DNA of 51,197 bases from UBA2336 sp046294915. Its GTDB lineage: Bacteria; Bacteroidota; Bacteroidia; Cytophagales; Cyclobacteriaceae. Position 1 is the stretch's first letter; each line of letters opens with the position of its first letter. The notes beneath the pieces are model-generated. The model was not told the origin of the DNA, did not search any database, and saw only the letters and a program-made list of their open reading frames with translations. Position numbers and translations under genes: made by a program. Location of the stretch: positions 1 through 51,197 of the forward strand of contig JBKBOE010000011.1 of the NCBI GenBank assembly GCA_046294915.1, written 5' to 3'. Of this stretch, positions 14,938 through 23,544 are shown one piece after another.

Positions 14938-16242
14938 TTACCCGATCGATTTTTTAAAGGATAATAAATCCAATCCAATATCTTTTCTGAAATATACCCC
15001 ATCCCAACTTAGTTTGGCAACACCTGCATAAGCTTTTTGACGAGCCGATTCAACATCGGCCCCCAGGCCGGTAACAGCCAACACCCGGCCTCCGGATGTG
15101 ATTACGTGGTTGTTGGCGGCTTGTGTGCCGGCATGAAACACCAGGGCATCGGTTGGATGGCTCAATCCATTTATCAATTTTCCTTTTTCAAAGTCACCGG
15201 GATAACCGCCCGATGCCATGACTACGGTAACGGCACATTTTGTATCTATTTCAATGGCTTTACCTTTCAGGTTTCCGGTGGCAGTTGCCATCAATAAATC
15301 AACCAGGTCGTTTTTAATTCTTGGCAGGACCGCCTGCGTTTCGGGGTCGCCCATACGTACATTGTATTCGATAACGTAGGGATTGCCGGCTACGTTCATT
15401 AAACCAATAAAGATAAATCCCCGGTAATCAATATTTTCTTGTTGCAGTCCGCGAATGGTTGGTTGTATAACCTGTTCTTTTACTTTCTGCATAAAGGCTT
15501 CATCAGCAAAAACAACGGGCGAAACTGCGCCCATGCCGCCTGTGTTGGGTCCGGTGTCGCCATCGCCAATGCGTTTGTAATCTTTGGCTTCCGGCAAGAT
15601 GACATACTCTTTTCCATCGGTGAGTACGAAGACAGACAATTCAATTCCACGCAAAAATTCTTCAACGAGTACGGTCTTGCCGGCTGCTCCGAATTTACTA
15701 CCGCTTATCATGGCGGCTGCTTCGCGGCTTGCTTCGTTTGGATCTTGAGTAATGATAACGCCTTTGCCGGCAGCCAACCCATCGGCTTTCAGTACAATAG
15801 GTGGCTTGCATTGGCTGATGTACGCTATGGCCTGGTCAATTTCGCCAGCATGGAAAGTTTTTGCCCTGGCTGTGGGAATATTGTGCCGGAGCATGAATTG
15901 TTTTGAGAAATCTTTACTTCCTTCAAGTTGTGCACCCGATTTGCCGGGTCCAACTATGGGTATGGAGTGCAGCGTTGGGTGTGCTTCAAAAAAATCACGG
16001 ATGCCCTTTACCAGCGGTAATTCAGGGCCAACCACAATTAAATCAATCCCGGTTTGGGTGCAGAAATCTCCGAGTTTTTTAAAATCGTCAACCGCAACCG
16101 GAATATTTTGTGCACAGGTAGCGGTGCCTGCGTTGCCCGGGGCAACATAAAGTGCACCGCAAAGCCGGCTTTGACTTATTTTCCACGCAAGCGCATGTTC
16201 GCGGCCGCCATTACCAATAAGCAATATGTTGAGTGGCTTCAT
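14938..16242 (-). CDS. purD: Phosphoribosylamine-glycine ligase (GARS)
   Basis: The 434-residue protein opens MKPLNILLIGNGGREHALAW, the classic PurD N-terminus, followed by the ATP-grasp fold (KADGLAAGKGV, EYNVRMGDPE). It joins glycine to phosphoribosylamine in purine synthesis. An in-frame ATG at 16263 lies seven codons upstream, but the predicted promoter (16251-16280) would start transcription near 16245, so 16242 is preferred. ricT begins immediately after the stop. Confidence 0.95.
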   Translation of the reverse strand: MKPLNILLIGNGGREHALAWKISQSRLCGALYVAPGNAGTATCAQNIPVAVDDFKKLGDFCTQTGIDLIVVGPELPLVKGIRDFFEAHPTLHSIPIVGPGKSGAQLEGSKDFSKQFMLRHNIPTARAKTFHAGEIDQAIAYISQCKPPIVLKADGLAAGKGVIITQDPNEASREAAAMISGSKFGAAGKTVLVEEFLRGIELSVFVLTDGKEYVILPEAKDYKRIGDGDTGPNTGGMGAVSPVVFADEAFMQKVKEQVIQPTIRGLQQENIDYRGFIFIGLMNVAGNPYVIEYNVRMGDPETQAVLPRIKNDLVDLLMATATGNLKGKAIEIDTKCAVTVVMASGGYPGDFEKGKLINGLSHPTDALVFHAGTQAANNHVITSGGRVLAVTGLGADVESARQKAYAGVAKLSWDGVYFRKDIGLDLLSFKKSIG

Positions 16243-16250
16243 AAAAGCCC

Positions 16251-16280
16251 CAAAGATGGACAAACCCTTTCAAAATTCAA
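16251..16280 (-). promoter_or_regulatory. Promoter of purD, nearly leaderless
   Basis: On the minus strand TTG (16280-16278), a 19-base spacer and CATCTTTG (16258-16251) match the Bacteroidota consensus with one mismatch in the -7 element. Transcription would start within a few bases of the purD ATG. Confidence 0.5.
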
Positions 16281-16303
16281 CATTTTGACATGCGAACTGT
16301 CTG

Positions 16304-18496
16304 CTAGTGAGCATACTCACTCATGAAAGCGAGTCGGGCGAGACGGATCTCTTCTTCGGTGTAATTGGCCAGTGAATCATCGTTAAGGGCTACCTCCAGG
16401 CTATCGGTATCCGCATTCATAAAATAGTCATGAATGTCATCGAGCTTGTTCGGATCGAGCACCTGGTCAATATAGTAGCTCAGGTTAAGCTTGGTGCCTG
16501 AGTAGCTGATGTTTTCAATTTCGGTAAGCAGTTCTTCGAAAGTCAGGTTAGCCATTTCAGCAATCTCTTCGAGGTCAACTTTCTTATCGATCTGCTGAAT
16601 GATAAAAATTTTTGTTTTGGATTTATTGACGGAGGATTTAACTACTACTTCGGTGGCTGTTTCAATGTCGTTATCTTCAACGTATTTCTGAATGGTCTCA
16701 AGAAATTCTTTTCCGAACTTATTTACTTTGCCCATGCCCACTCCGTTTACCTGTGCCAGGTCTTCTTTGGTAGTGGGGTAGGTGGTGGCCATTTCTTCCA
16801 GTGAAGGATCCTGGAAAATGACATAAGGGGGAAGATCGCGCTCTTTGGCAATTTTTTTCCGAAGTGTTTTAAGCATTTCAAAGAGCTTGTGGTCGTACGC
16901 TTTGGCGTTAACCGGTGCGCGTTCGCTTGAAACTTCTTCATCTTCCAGATCGGTGGTGAAGTCGTGATCGCGGGCCAGTTCAATAGAATGGGGTTTCTTT
17001 AAAAAAGCTTCGCCTTTATTGGAAAGTTTAAGGGCGCCTATGTTGTCAATATCTTTTTCAAGGTATTGGTAGATGAGTGTTTGCCGGATAACCGATTTCC
17101 AGAAGTCGGCATCTTCATCAGCGCCTTTGCCGAAAATAGCGAGGTCGAAATGGGCATAACTCTTCACGTATTCATCCTCGGTGCCTCTAAGCACGTTTAC
17201 CAGGTGGTTCAGGCCAAAGCGCTCATTGGTTTGCTTCACAGCCTGCAACACCATTTTTACGTATTCGCTGCCTTCAAACCGTTCGCGCGGATGTACGCAG
17301 TTATCGCACATGCCGCAGTTGTCTTCAGTAAACTCTTCTCCGAAATAGTGTAGCAGTTGGCGCCTGCGGCATACCGGTGACTCGGCATAAAATTCCATTT
17401 CCTGTAAAAGGATACGGGCGTTTTCGCGCTCCTGTACGGATTTGTCTTTATTGAATTTTTCGAGCTTGTTCAGATCGTTGTGGCTGTAGAACATCAGGCA
17501 GTGGCCTTCCAGCCCGTCACGGCCGGAACGGCCGGTTTCCTGATAGTAACCTTCCAGTGATTTGGGAACATCATAATGCACCACAAACCGCACATCGGGT
17601 TTGTCAATGCCCATTCCGAACGCGATGGTTGCCACAATGATGTCGATTTCTTCATTAAGGAAGGCATCTTGGTTTTTTTCACGCACGTCAGGGTCAAGGC
17701 CGGCATGATAAGGTGCGGCTTTAAATCCATTTACTGAAATCAGCTTGGCAATTTCCTCGACTTTTTTGCGGCTCAGGCAGTACACAATTCCGGATTTGCC
17801 GCGGTTATCGCGAAGAAATTTAATGAGTTGTTTTTTCGTTTCCTTTTTTGGACGAACCTCGTAGAACAGATTTTTCCGGTTAAAGGATGACATAAACACA
17901 TCCGCTTCTTCCATCTGCAGATTTTTCTGAATATCAATCTGCACCTTAGGTGTGGCTGTAGCGGTGAGCGCCATAATAGGCAAATCGCCCAATTGCTGAA
18001 TCATTGACTTGATCCTGCGGTATTCCGGGCGGAAATCATGCCCCCATTCTGAAATGCAATGGGCCTCATCAATGGCTACAAACGAAACTTTTACTTTTTT
18101 AAGAAACTCAATGTTCTCCTCTTTGGTAAGCGATTCAGGCGCTACATAAAGCAACTTAACGGCTCCGGCAATCGCATCTTTTTTAAGCTTCGTAATTTCT
18201 CCCTTTGAAAGGGTGGAATTAAGAAAGCGTGCGTTTACGCCATAGGCATTCAACTGGTCCACCTGATTTTTCATCAGCGCAATGAGGGGTGAAATAACCA
18301 CTGCTAAACCATCGAACAACAGGGCGGGCAACTGGTAGCACAGTGATTTGCCGGCACCCGTGGGCATTATTACAAATGTATTCCTGCCGTCCAGCAAATT
18401 CCGGATAATCGCTTCCTGGTTACCCCTGAAATGCCCATAGCCAAAAACTTCTTTTAGCTTTACTTTTAATGCGTCTTTCTCTTCAACCGCCATCAT
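16304..18496 (-). CDS. recQ: ATP-dependent DNA helicase RecQ
   Basis: The 730-residue protein has Walker A MPTGAGKS (44-51), DEAH (143-146) in AIDEAHCISEWGHDFRPEY, helicase motif VI QETGRSGRDG, and the RQC zinc site with four Cys (CRRRQ, CGMCDNC). An HRDC domain follows (LRKKIAKERDLPPYVIF), then a C-terminal acidic extension. RecQ unwinds DNA 3' to 5' in recombination repair and RecF-type gap repair. Two adjacent ATG codons (18496 and 18493) are preferred over the upstream ATG at 18520. A TTAGTGAG-rich 3' end leads to an open gap before purD; recQ is divergent from kdsD. Confidence 0.95.
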   Translation of the reverse strand: MMAVEEKDALKVKLKEVFGYGHFRGNQEAIIRNLLDGRNTFVIMPTGAGKSLCYQLPALLFDGLAVVISPLIALMKNQVDQLNAYGVNARFLNSTLSKGEITKLKKDAIAGAVKLLYVAPESLTKEENIEFLKKVKVSFVAIDEAHCISEWGHDFRPEYRRIKSMIQQLGDLPIMALTATATPKVQIDIQKNLQMEEADVFMSSFNRKNLFYEVRPKKETKKQLIKFLRDNRGKSGIVYCLSRKKVEEIAKLISVNGFKAAPYHAGLDPDVREKNQDAFLNEEIDIIVATIAFGMGIDKPDVRFVVHYDVPKSLEGYYQETGRSGRDGLEGHCLMFYSHNDLNKLEKFNKDKSVQERENARILLQEMEFYAESPVCRRRQLLHYFGEEFTEDNCGMCDNCVHPRERFEGSEYVKMVLQAVKQTNERFGLNHLVNVLRGTEDEYVKSYAHFDLAIFGKGADEDADFWKSVIRQTLIYQYLEKDIDNIGALKLSNKGEAFLKKPHSIELARDHDFTTDLEDEEVSSERAPVNAKAYDHKLFEMLKTLRKKIAKERDLPPYVIFQDPSLEEMATTYPTTKEDLAQVNGVGMGKVNKFGKEFLETIQKYVEDNDIETATEVVVKSSVNKSKTKIFIIQQIDKKVDLEEIAEMANLTFEELLTEIENISYSGTKLNLSYYIDQVLDPNKLDDIHDYFMNADTDSLEVALNDDSLANYTEEEIRLARLAFMSEYAH

Positions 18497-18500
18497 ATAC

Positions 18501-18514
18501 CTAACAATAGTTAG
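18501..18514. other. Short palindrome in the recQ-kdsD divergent region
   Basis: CTAAC-AATA-GTTAG is a perfect five-base inverted repeat with a four-base spacer, directly upstream of recQ and 14 bases before the kdsD -7 element. It could be an operator half-site pair; chance is also possible. Confidence 0.3.
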
Positions 18515-18527
18515 TGTCAAATCTTTC

Positions 18528-18535
18528 TATCTTTG
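18528..18535 (+). promoter_or_regulatory. Candidate -7 element for kdsD
   Basis: TATCTTTG matches TAnnTTTG. It covers the first in-frame TTG (18533), so that codon cannot be the start; the next TTG at 18566 is used instead. No -33 TTG at 19 bases. Confidence 0.45.
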
Positions 18536-18565
18536 CCTGCTGACAAAGTTAATTTTGAAAGGAAA

Positions 18566-19534
18566 TTGAATTTAGTAAAAAATATTAAAAACATTGCACG
18601 AGAGGTATTAATAAATGAATCCCGGGCAATAGAAAATCTCACCAATTTTATTGATGATGACTTTGAGGCCTGCGTTAAAGAAATTTATTCTTCAAAAGGC
18701 AGGGTTGTCGTTACAGGCATTGGCAAAAGTGCCATAATTGCCAATAAAATTGTGGCCACATTAAATTCAACGGGTACCCCCGCCCTGTTTATGCATGCTG
18801 CCGATGCCATTCATGGCGATTTGGGCATGATTCAGAAGGACGATATTGTCATCTGTATATCCAAAAGCGGAAATACCCCGGAAATAAAGGTTCTCGTGCC
18901 TTTGCTAAAACGCAGAGGATCAAAACTTGTTGCCCTGGTTAGCAATACAGGTTCGTATTTAGCCCAACAGGCCGATTATGTTCTGAATGGTACCATTGAT
19001 CAGGAAGCCTGCCCGAACAACCTGGCCCCTACAACCAGCACCACAGCCCACCTGGCCATGGGCGATGCGCTGGCCGTTTGCCTTGTGAACCTGCGTAACT
19101 TTACCGATGCCGATTTTGCCATGTTTCACCCCGGAGGGGCACTGGGCAAGCAGCTTTACCTTAAGGTTTCGGATATTTCGGTAAACAACGAACTTCCCCT
19201 TGTAAACCACGATGCCACCTTAAAAGAGGTTATTCTGGAAATGACGTCAAAACGATTGGGTTGTACGGCAGTGGTAGAGAATGGGAAGAGGCTTTTAGGA
19301 ATAATAACCGATGGCGATTTGCGAAGAATGTTGCAGAAGAACCCCGACCTTACGGCAATACGTGCTTCTGATATTATGACCCGGAATCCCAAAAGCATCC
19401 AAAAAGATGAATTTGCCGTTAAGGCCCTGCACGAAATGCAAGAGAAAAGCATTACCCAGCTTGTTGTTATGGATGGCGACCAGGTGAGTGGCTTTATTCA
19501 TTTGCATGATTTGCTGAAAGAAGGAATTGCCTAG
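18566..19534 (+). CDS. kdsD: KpsF/GutQ-family D-arabinose-5-phosphate isomerase
   Basis: A SIS domain (GIGKSA 51-56, SKSGNT 99-104, FHPGGALG) is followed by two CBS domains to the C-terminus (about 200-322), the standard architecture of the KdsD/KpsF family. It converts ribulose-5-phosphate to arabinose-5-phosphate, the first step to Kdo for lipopolysaccharide or capsule. There is no ATG before the SIS domain. TTG 18566 gives MNLVKNIKNIAREVL, a usual family N-terminus and a normal 322-residue length. It is followed 52 bases later by a sugar nucleotidyltransferase on the same strand. Confidence 0.9.
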   Translation: MNLVKNIKNIAREVLINESRAIENLTNFIDDDFEACVKEIYSSKGRVVVTGIGKSAIIANKIVATLNSTGTPALFMHAADAIHGDLGMIQKDDIVICISKSGNTPEIKVLVPLLKRRGSKLVALVSNTGSYLAQQADYVLNGTIDQEACPNNLAPTTSTTAHLAMGDALAVCLVNLRNFTDADFAMFHPGGALGKQLYLKVSDISVNNELPLVNHDATLKEVILEMTSKRLGCTAVVENGKRLLGIITDGDLRRMLQKNPDLTAIRASDIMTRNPKSIQKDEFAVKALHEMQEKSITQLVVMDGDQVSGFIHLHDLLKEGIA

Positions 19535-19586
19535 AGGTGGAGTGCACTGACCAAACCTTAATGCTTCCAGACGAGAAGAAGTACAT

Positions 19587-20666
19587 ATGAAAAAAAACCT
19601 GTATGTGGTACTAATGGCTGGTGGCGTAGGTGTGCGTTTTTGGCCCTACAGCCGAAATGAAAGGCCTAAACAGTTTTTGGATGTACTCGGCATTGGAAAA
19701 ACTCTTCTGCAAATTACGTATGAACGCTTCCTCCCGATATGCCCTGCCAATCACATTTATGTAGTAACGCATGAAGAACACGCACACCTGGTTCGTGAGC
19801 AGTTGCCAACTCTGGGGGATGAACAAATCCTTGCTGAGCCGATGCGGAAAAACACGGCCGCCTGCCTTGCTTATGCAAGCTATCGGATAAGAAAACAAGA
19901 AAAAGATGCGGTGATCATCGCCAGTCCGGCCGATCACCTCATTATGAAGGAAAATGAATTCCAGCATGTGCTGCACAAAGCGGTTGATCAGGCAGCGGAT
20001 CAGGATAAACTCATCACACTCGGTATAACTCCTTCGCGTCCCGAAACCGGCTATGGATATATTCAGTTTATACCCGACAAGAAATTTGTTAAGAAGGTAA
20101 AAACGTTTACCGAAAAGCCACAACTGGCGCTTGCCAAGAAGTTTCTGGAAAGCGGTGATTTTGTGTGGAACTCCGGCATTTTTGTGTGGGGTGTAAAGGC
20201 CATCATCCGTGCATTTGAAGAGCACGTACCCGAAATGGCCGAGGCGTTTGAAGAGTGCAGTAAATCGTTTGGCTCACCTGCAGAACAAAAGGCGATAGCA
20301 GAAGCGTATGCCCAGTGCAAAAACATCTCGATTGACTACGCAGTAATGGAGAAGGCCACCAATGTATATGTGTGCCAGGCATCGTTTACCTGGTCTGACC
20401 TGGGTTCATGGACATCCATTCATGACATTTCAGCTAAGGATAAAGAGAATAACATGACCAGCGGCCGTGTTTTGGTGTACGATTCCCGTAATTCCATCAT
20501 CCGGGCATCTTCGGATGACAAGTTGCTGGTGGTGCAAGGCCTTAACGGATACCTGGTGGGTGAGTTTGGCAACGTTATAATTGTATGCGAAAAGGATCGC
20601 GAAGATCTGTTCCGGCAGTTCGTAAACGATGTAAGGGCGTTAAAAGGAGGAGGGGAGTTTTTGTAA
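19587..20666 (+). CDS. manC: Mannose-1-phosphate guanylyltransferase
   Basis: The 359-residue protein starts with AGGVGVRFWP (11-20) and PKQFL (27-31), and keeps the FTEKP and WNSGIFVW segments of GDP-mannose pyrophosphorylases. It lacks the C-terminal isomerase domain of bifunctional ManC, as usual in Bacteroidota. It makes GDP-mannose from mannose-1-phosphate and GTP for glycan synthesis. Upstream kdsD and the downstream polysaccharide locus make an envelope-glycan role likely. Gene symbol is by function. Confidence 0.9.
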   Translation: MKKNLYVVLMAGGVGVRFWPYSRNERPKQFLDVLGIGKTLLQITYERFLPICPANHIYVVTHEEHAHLVREQLPTLGDEQILAEPMRKNTAACLAYASYRIRKQEKDAVIIASPADHLIMKENEFQHVLHKAVDQAADQDKLITLGITPSRPETGYGYIQFIPDKKFVKKVKTFTEKPQLALAKKFLESGDFVWNSGIFVWGVKAIIRAFEEHVPEMAEAFEECSKSFGSPAEQKAIAEAYAQCKNISIDYAVMEKATNVYVCQASFTWSDLGSWTSIHDISAKDKENNMTSGRVLVYDSRNSIIRASSDDKLLVVQGLNGYLVGEFGNVIIVCEKDREDLFRQFVNDVRALKGGGEFL

Positions 20667-20727
20667 ATGAGGATGAATGAGGAGCTATATTTTTTGAAGA
20701 TGAGAAGAGGTTAAGGTTTTGCGCTAT

Positions 20728-21465
20728 CTACAAAAGTTTCTGCCTTACCACCTCATAGATTACAATGCCGGTTGCCACGCTAACGTTTAGCGATCCGATT
20801 TTTCCTTTCATGGGGATTTTAACAAGCTCATCGGCAATGCGAAGTAATTCATCTGAAATGCCGTCTTCTTCTGAGCCCATGATAAGTGCCACAGGCCTGT
20901 TGAATTCGGCTTCGTAGATTGTTTTGCTTGCTTTTTCGGTGCATGCCACTACCATAATGCCGTTTTCCTGCAGAAATTTTACCGTTTGCTTGAGGTCTTT
21001 CTCCCGGCACACGGGCAAATGATTAAGTGCTCCGGCAGAAGTTTTCATGGCATCCCCGCTTACCGGAGCACTCCCTTTTTCCCCGATAATCAACCCGTCA
21101 ACACCGGCACATTCGGCCGTGCGTGCTATGGCTCCGAAGTTTCGTACATCCGTTACGCGGTCAAGAATCACAAAGAATGGCTCGTAACCCCTGCTGTAGG
21201 CAAAATTGATCAGGTTATCAATCGAGGCAAAGGCTACGGCTGACAGCAGGCACACCACACCCTGGTGGTTTTTGGAGGTAAGCCGGTTTAGTTTCTCAAC
21301 GGGCACATAGGTGAAGGGCAGGTTGTGCGAACGGATTAGCCGCAATAGCTCACGGATAAGTTCGTTTTGTAAGCCCTTTTGTAAATACAACCGTTCGATC
21401 TCCCTTCCTGCAACAATGGCCTCCATTACGGCCCGTGTACCATAGATCATATCCGGTTTGTTCAT
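20728..21465 (-). CDS. rlmB: 23S rRNA (guanosine-2'-O-)-methyltransferase RlmB (SpoU/TrmH family)
   Basis: The 245-residue SPOUT methyltransferase has the N-terminal substrate-binding domain (MIYGTRAVMEAI) and the knotted domain motifs VRNFGAIARTAE, ALIMGSEEDG and IPMKGKIGSLNVSVATG. It 2'-O-methylates a guanosine in 23S rRNA, or possibly a tRNA. It is convergent with the guanylyltransferase. Confidence 0.9.
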   Translation of the reverse strand: MNKPDMIYGTRAVMEAIVAGREIERLYLQKGLQNELIRELLRLIRSHNLPFTYVPVEKLNRLTSKNHQGVVCLLSAVAFASIDNLINFAYSRGYEPFFVILDRVTDVRNFGAIARTAECAGVDGLIIGEKGSAPVSGDAMKTSAGALNHLPVCREKDLKQTVKFLQENGIMVVACTEKASKTIYEAEFNRPVALIMGSEEDGISDELLRIADELVKIPMKGKIGSLNVSVATGIVIYEVVRQKLL

Positions 21466-21521
21466 TCCTAAAAGTACTGCCTAGAGTTGAATCGGCATGA
21501 ATGACCGGTAAAAAACCCCGA

Positions 21522-22694
21522 TTAGAACCGCGCCTTTCTCCACAAATCAACCATTTGGTACCACGTATCCGTAAACTTTTTGTCGCGGATGAGGACGTAA
21601 TTCTCCGGATCGAAGATGGTGGAGGCCCTGGTGAATATAAACCGGCCTTTTACGTTTTCGTTTTTATATTCCCACACCTCACGATCGGCCAGCCGGTAAA
21701 CTTCTTCGGGCGGGCCAAAAATAATGTACATCATACCCCGGTCGGTTTTCCAGCCTTCTTTATAAGAGCTGAATAATTGGTTGGCCTGCTCTACTCTGCG
21801 GAAGTAGTTGCGAATAAAAATCCGGGCACGTTCGGTGCTCCCTGTAATGCTGATTATGGTTTTATCAAAGAGCGCCTTGTCGCCCCTTGCTTCACGCAAC
21901 TTTTCCATTTCCCTTTTCTCGCACACATAAATCATGGGCCCGGCAAGTGTTTCAATTTTGCCGAGTTTCGGATAATCATCTTCTACGCGAAATGCCAGCC
22001 CAACAGTACTGGTGGTGTCTTGCTGGATGAGATAAAGTCCTTGCCTGGAAAATTGCACAGTCTGGTCAGGCAACAACACAAAAGATGAATCGGGTTTAAT
22101 AGTTGGCGATACGCGCGCCTGCGCTGTAGAGAATGGCGGTGATGAGGCTGGAAAATTGGTTGCATAATAGGAAATAGTAAGCGGTTTATCCGGATCGAAT
22201 CCTGAAAAAGAGGTGGGTTCATTAATCCGGATATAGGTAGTCATAACCGGAACATTGTTTTGGATAAGAGCGAAGTTTCCTGTGTGCTGAACGGGTTTAT
22301 AAAAATACCAGGCTCTGCGTGATGCACTGAAAATAACTTTGGCTACGATGAGTTTACCGGCTGATGCCTCGGGCAGCCTTAGTTGTCCGGTTTTTGCCGT
22401 TGCCGTGTTGGTAAGCCATTGAGTTTCGCCCAATTCTTCACCTTCTTTATCGGTGATGGTATTCCGCACTTCCCATTGAAGTGAATACTCATTTGTACTT
22501 CGGCCGGGATTGGTTGAGGTAAATTCAAAATAAACAAGGTCCTTTCCGGCAAAGGGATATACCGCAAACCTCAGGTTGAATTCAGTGCCCTGATCATAGA
22601 GGTAGCTGAAGTTAATATCGCGAAGAGGTTGTGCAAGGCCGTTGCTGCTAAGGCTGATCAGAAATGCAATCACTAAATTAGCGTATCGCTGCAT
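21522..22694 (-). CDS. Exported GWxTD-domain protein
   Basis: The 390-residue protein has a signal peptide (1-21, SSNGLAQ). Residues 25-250 are beta-rich and of unknown fold. The C-terminal part carries the motif GWKTDRG (314-320) followed by MMYIIFGPPEEVY, which defines the GWxTD family, widespread in Bacteroidota with no firmly assigned function. It follows rlmB's start by 56 bases on the same strand, so it may be read first in a two-gene unit with rlmB. Function unknown. Confidence 0.85.
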   Translation of the reverse strand: MQRYANLVIAFLISLSSNGLAQPLRDINFSYLYDQGTEFNLRFAVYPFAGKDLVYFEFTSTNPGRSTNEYSLQWEVRNTITDKEGEELGETQWLTNTATAKTGQLRLPEASAGKLIVAKVIFSASRRAWYFYKPVQHTGNFALIQNNVPVMTTYIRINEPTSFSGFDPDKPLTISYYATNFPASSPPFSTAQARVSPTIKPDSSFVLLPDQTVQFSRQGLYLIQQDTTSTVGLAFRVEDDYPKLGKIETLAGPMIYVCEKREMEKLREARGDKALFDKTIISITGSTERARIFIRNYFRRVEQANQLFSSYKEGWKTDRGMMYIIFGPPEEVYRLADREVWEYKNENVKGRFIFTRASTIFDPENYVLIRDKKFTDTWYQMVDLWRKARF

Positions 22695-22740
22695 AGTTCA
22701 AATTAAACTATTCCTTTTAACATATTCTTATCCATTCCGT

Positions 22741-22748
22741 TAATTTTG
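22741..22748 (+). promoter_or_regulatory. Candidate -7 element for the methyltransferase gene
   Basis: TAATTTTG matches TAnnTTTG and lies 13 bases before ATG 22762. No TTG at the expected distance. Confidence 0.45.
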
Positions 22749-22761
22749 CGGCCAGCTGAAT

Positions 22762-23538
22762 ATGGCAAAAATTTACACAACCGAAATTACTTCGGAAACC
22801 CTTCTCTCCGATAACCCTATTCATCAACGGTTATTCAAGGCGTATGTTGCAGCCCTTGATTATGTGCATGGAGAGGTTTTGGAAATTGGCTGTGGTGAAG
22901 GACGTGGGGTTGAGCTCCTTCTTCAAAAAGCCAGCCGGTTTACCGCAGTTGATAAAATTGATCAGGCGCTGGCTACGCTACGCCAAAAATTTCCACAGGC
23001 CGATTTTATAGCCATGAACCTTCCACCCCTTACAGGACTGCCCGATAATCATTTTGATTGCGTTATCAGTTTTCAGGTAATTGAGCATATAAAAGACGAT
23101 CGCCTTTTTCTGCAAGAAGTGAATCGTGTATTAAAACCGGGAGGCATGGCATTAATCACTACCCCCAACCGAAAAATGTCGCTTACCCGTAATCCATGGC
23201 ATGTGCGTGAATACCTCGCTTCTGAATTGAAGACTTTGGCACAGTTGGTTTTTGCTTCGGTGGAAATGAAAGGCATTACCGGCAACGAAAAGGTAATGGC
23301 GTATTATGAGCAAAACCGAAAATCGGTGAGGCGAATTACCCGGTGGGATGTGCTGAACCTCCAGCACAACCTGCCTTCGTGGATGCTGCGCCTCCCTTAT
23401 GAACTTTTAAACCGGTTCAACCGGAATCGCCTGCAAAAGGCCAACAGCAACATGGTAACATCAATTACGGATGCTGATTACCGGATTACCAATAATGCCG
23501 AGGATGCGCTTGATCTGTTTCTGCTTGTCAGGAAATAG
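22762..23538 (+). CDS. Class I SAM-dependent methyltransferase
   Basis: The 258-residue protein has motif I VLEIGCGEGRG (39-49), an acidic post-I residue in FTAVDKID, and FDCVISFQVIEH, the Methyltransf_11 pattern of UbiE/COQ5-like small-molecule methyltransferases. The C-terminal extension includes a YELLNRFNRNRL stretch. The substrate is not evident; a glycan or lipid target is possible given neighbours. It converges with the GT117 gene six bases downstream. Confidence 0.85.
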   Translation: MAKIYTTEITSETLLSDNPIHQRLFKAYVAALDYVHGEVLEIGCGEGRGVELLLQKASRFTAVDKIDQALATLRQKFPQADFIAMNLPPLTGLPDNHFDCVISFQVIEHIKDDRLFLQEVNRVLKPGGMALITTPNRKMSLTRNPWHVREYLASELKTLAQLVFASVEMKGITGNEKVMAYYEQNRKSVRRITRWDVLNLQHNLPSWMLRLPYELLNRFNRNRLQKANSNMVTSITDADYRITNNAEDALDLFLLVRK

Positions 23539-23544
23539 TGCGGC

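Noticed and set aside
14938..15002. ATG 15002 as ricT start overlapping purD
   Set aside because: GTG 14936 gives a family-like N-terminus and avoids a 65-base overlap.
15439..15906. 155-residue plus-strand frame within purD
   Set aside because: Antisense shadow of a clear enzyme gene.
18533..18565. TTG at 18533 as kdsD start
   Set aside because: It overlaps a -7 promoter element and adds residues not typical of the family.
19611..20225. 204-residue minus-strand frame within the guanylyltransferase gene
   Set aside because: Antisense shadow; no motifs.
21490..21523. AATCGG/CCGATT hairpin between rlmB and the GWxTD gene
   Set aside because: Six-base stem with long loop and overlapping a stop codon; too weak.
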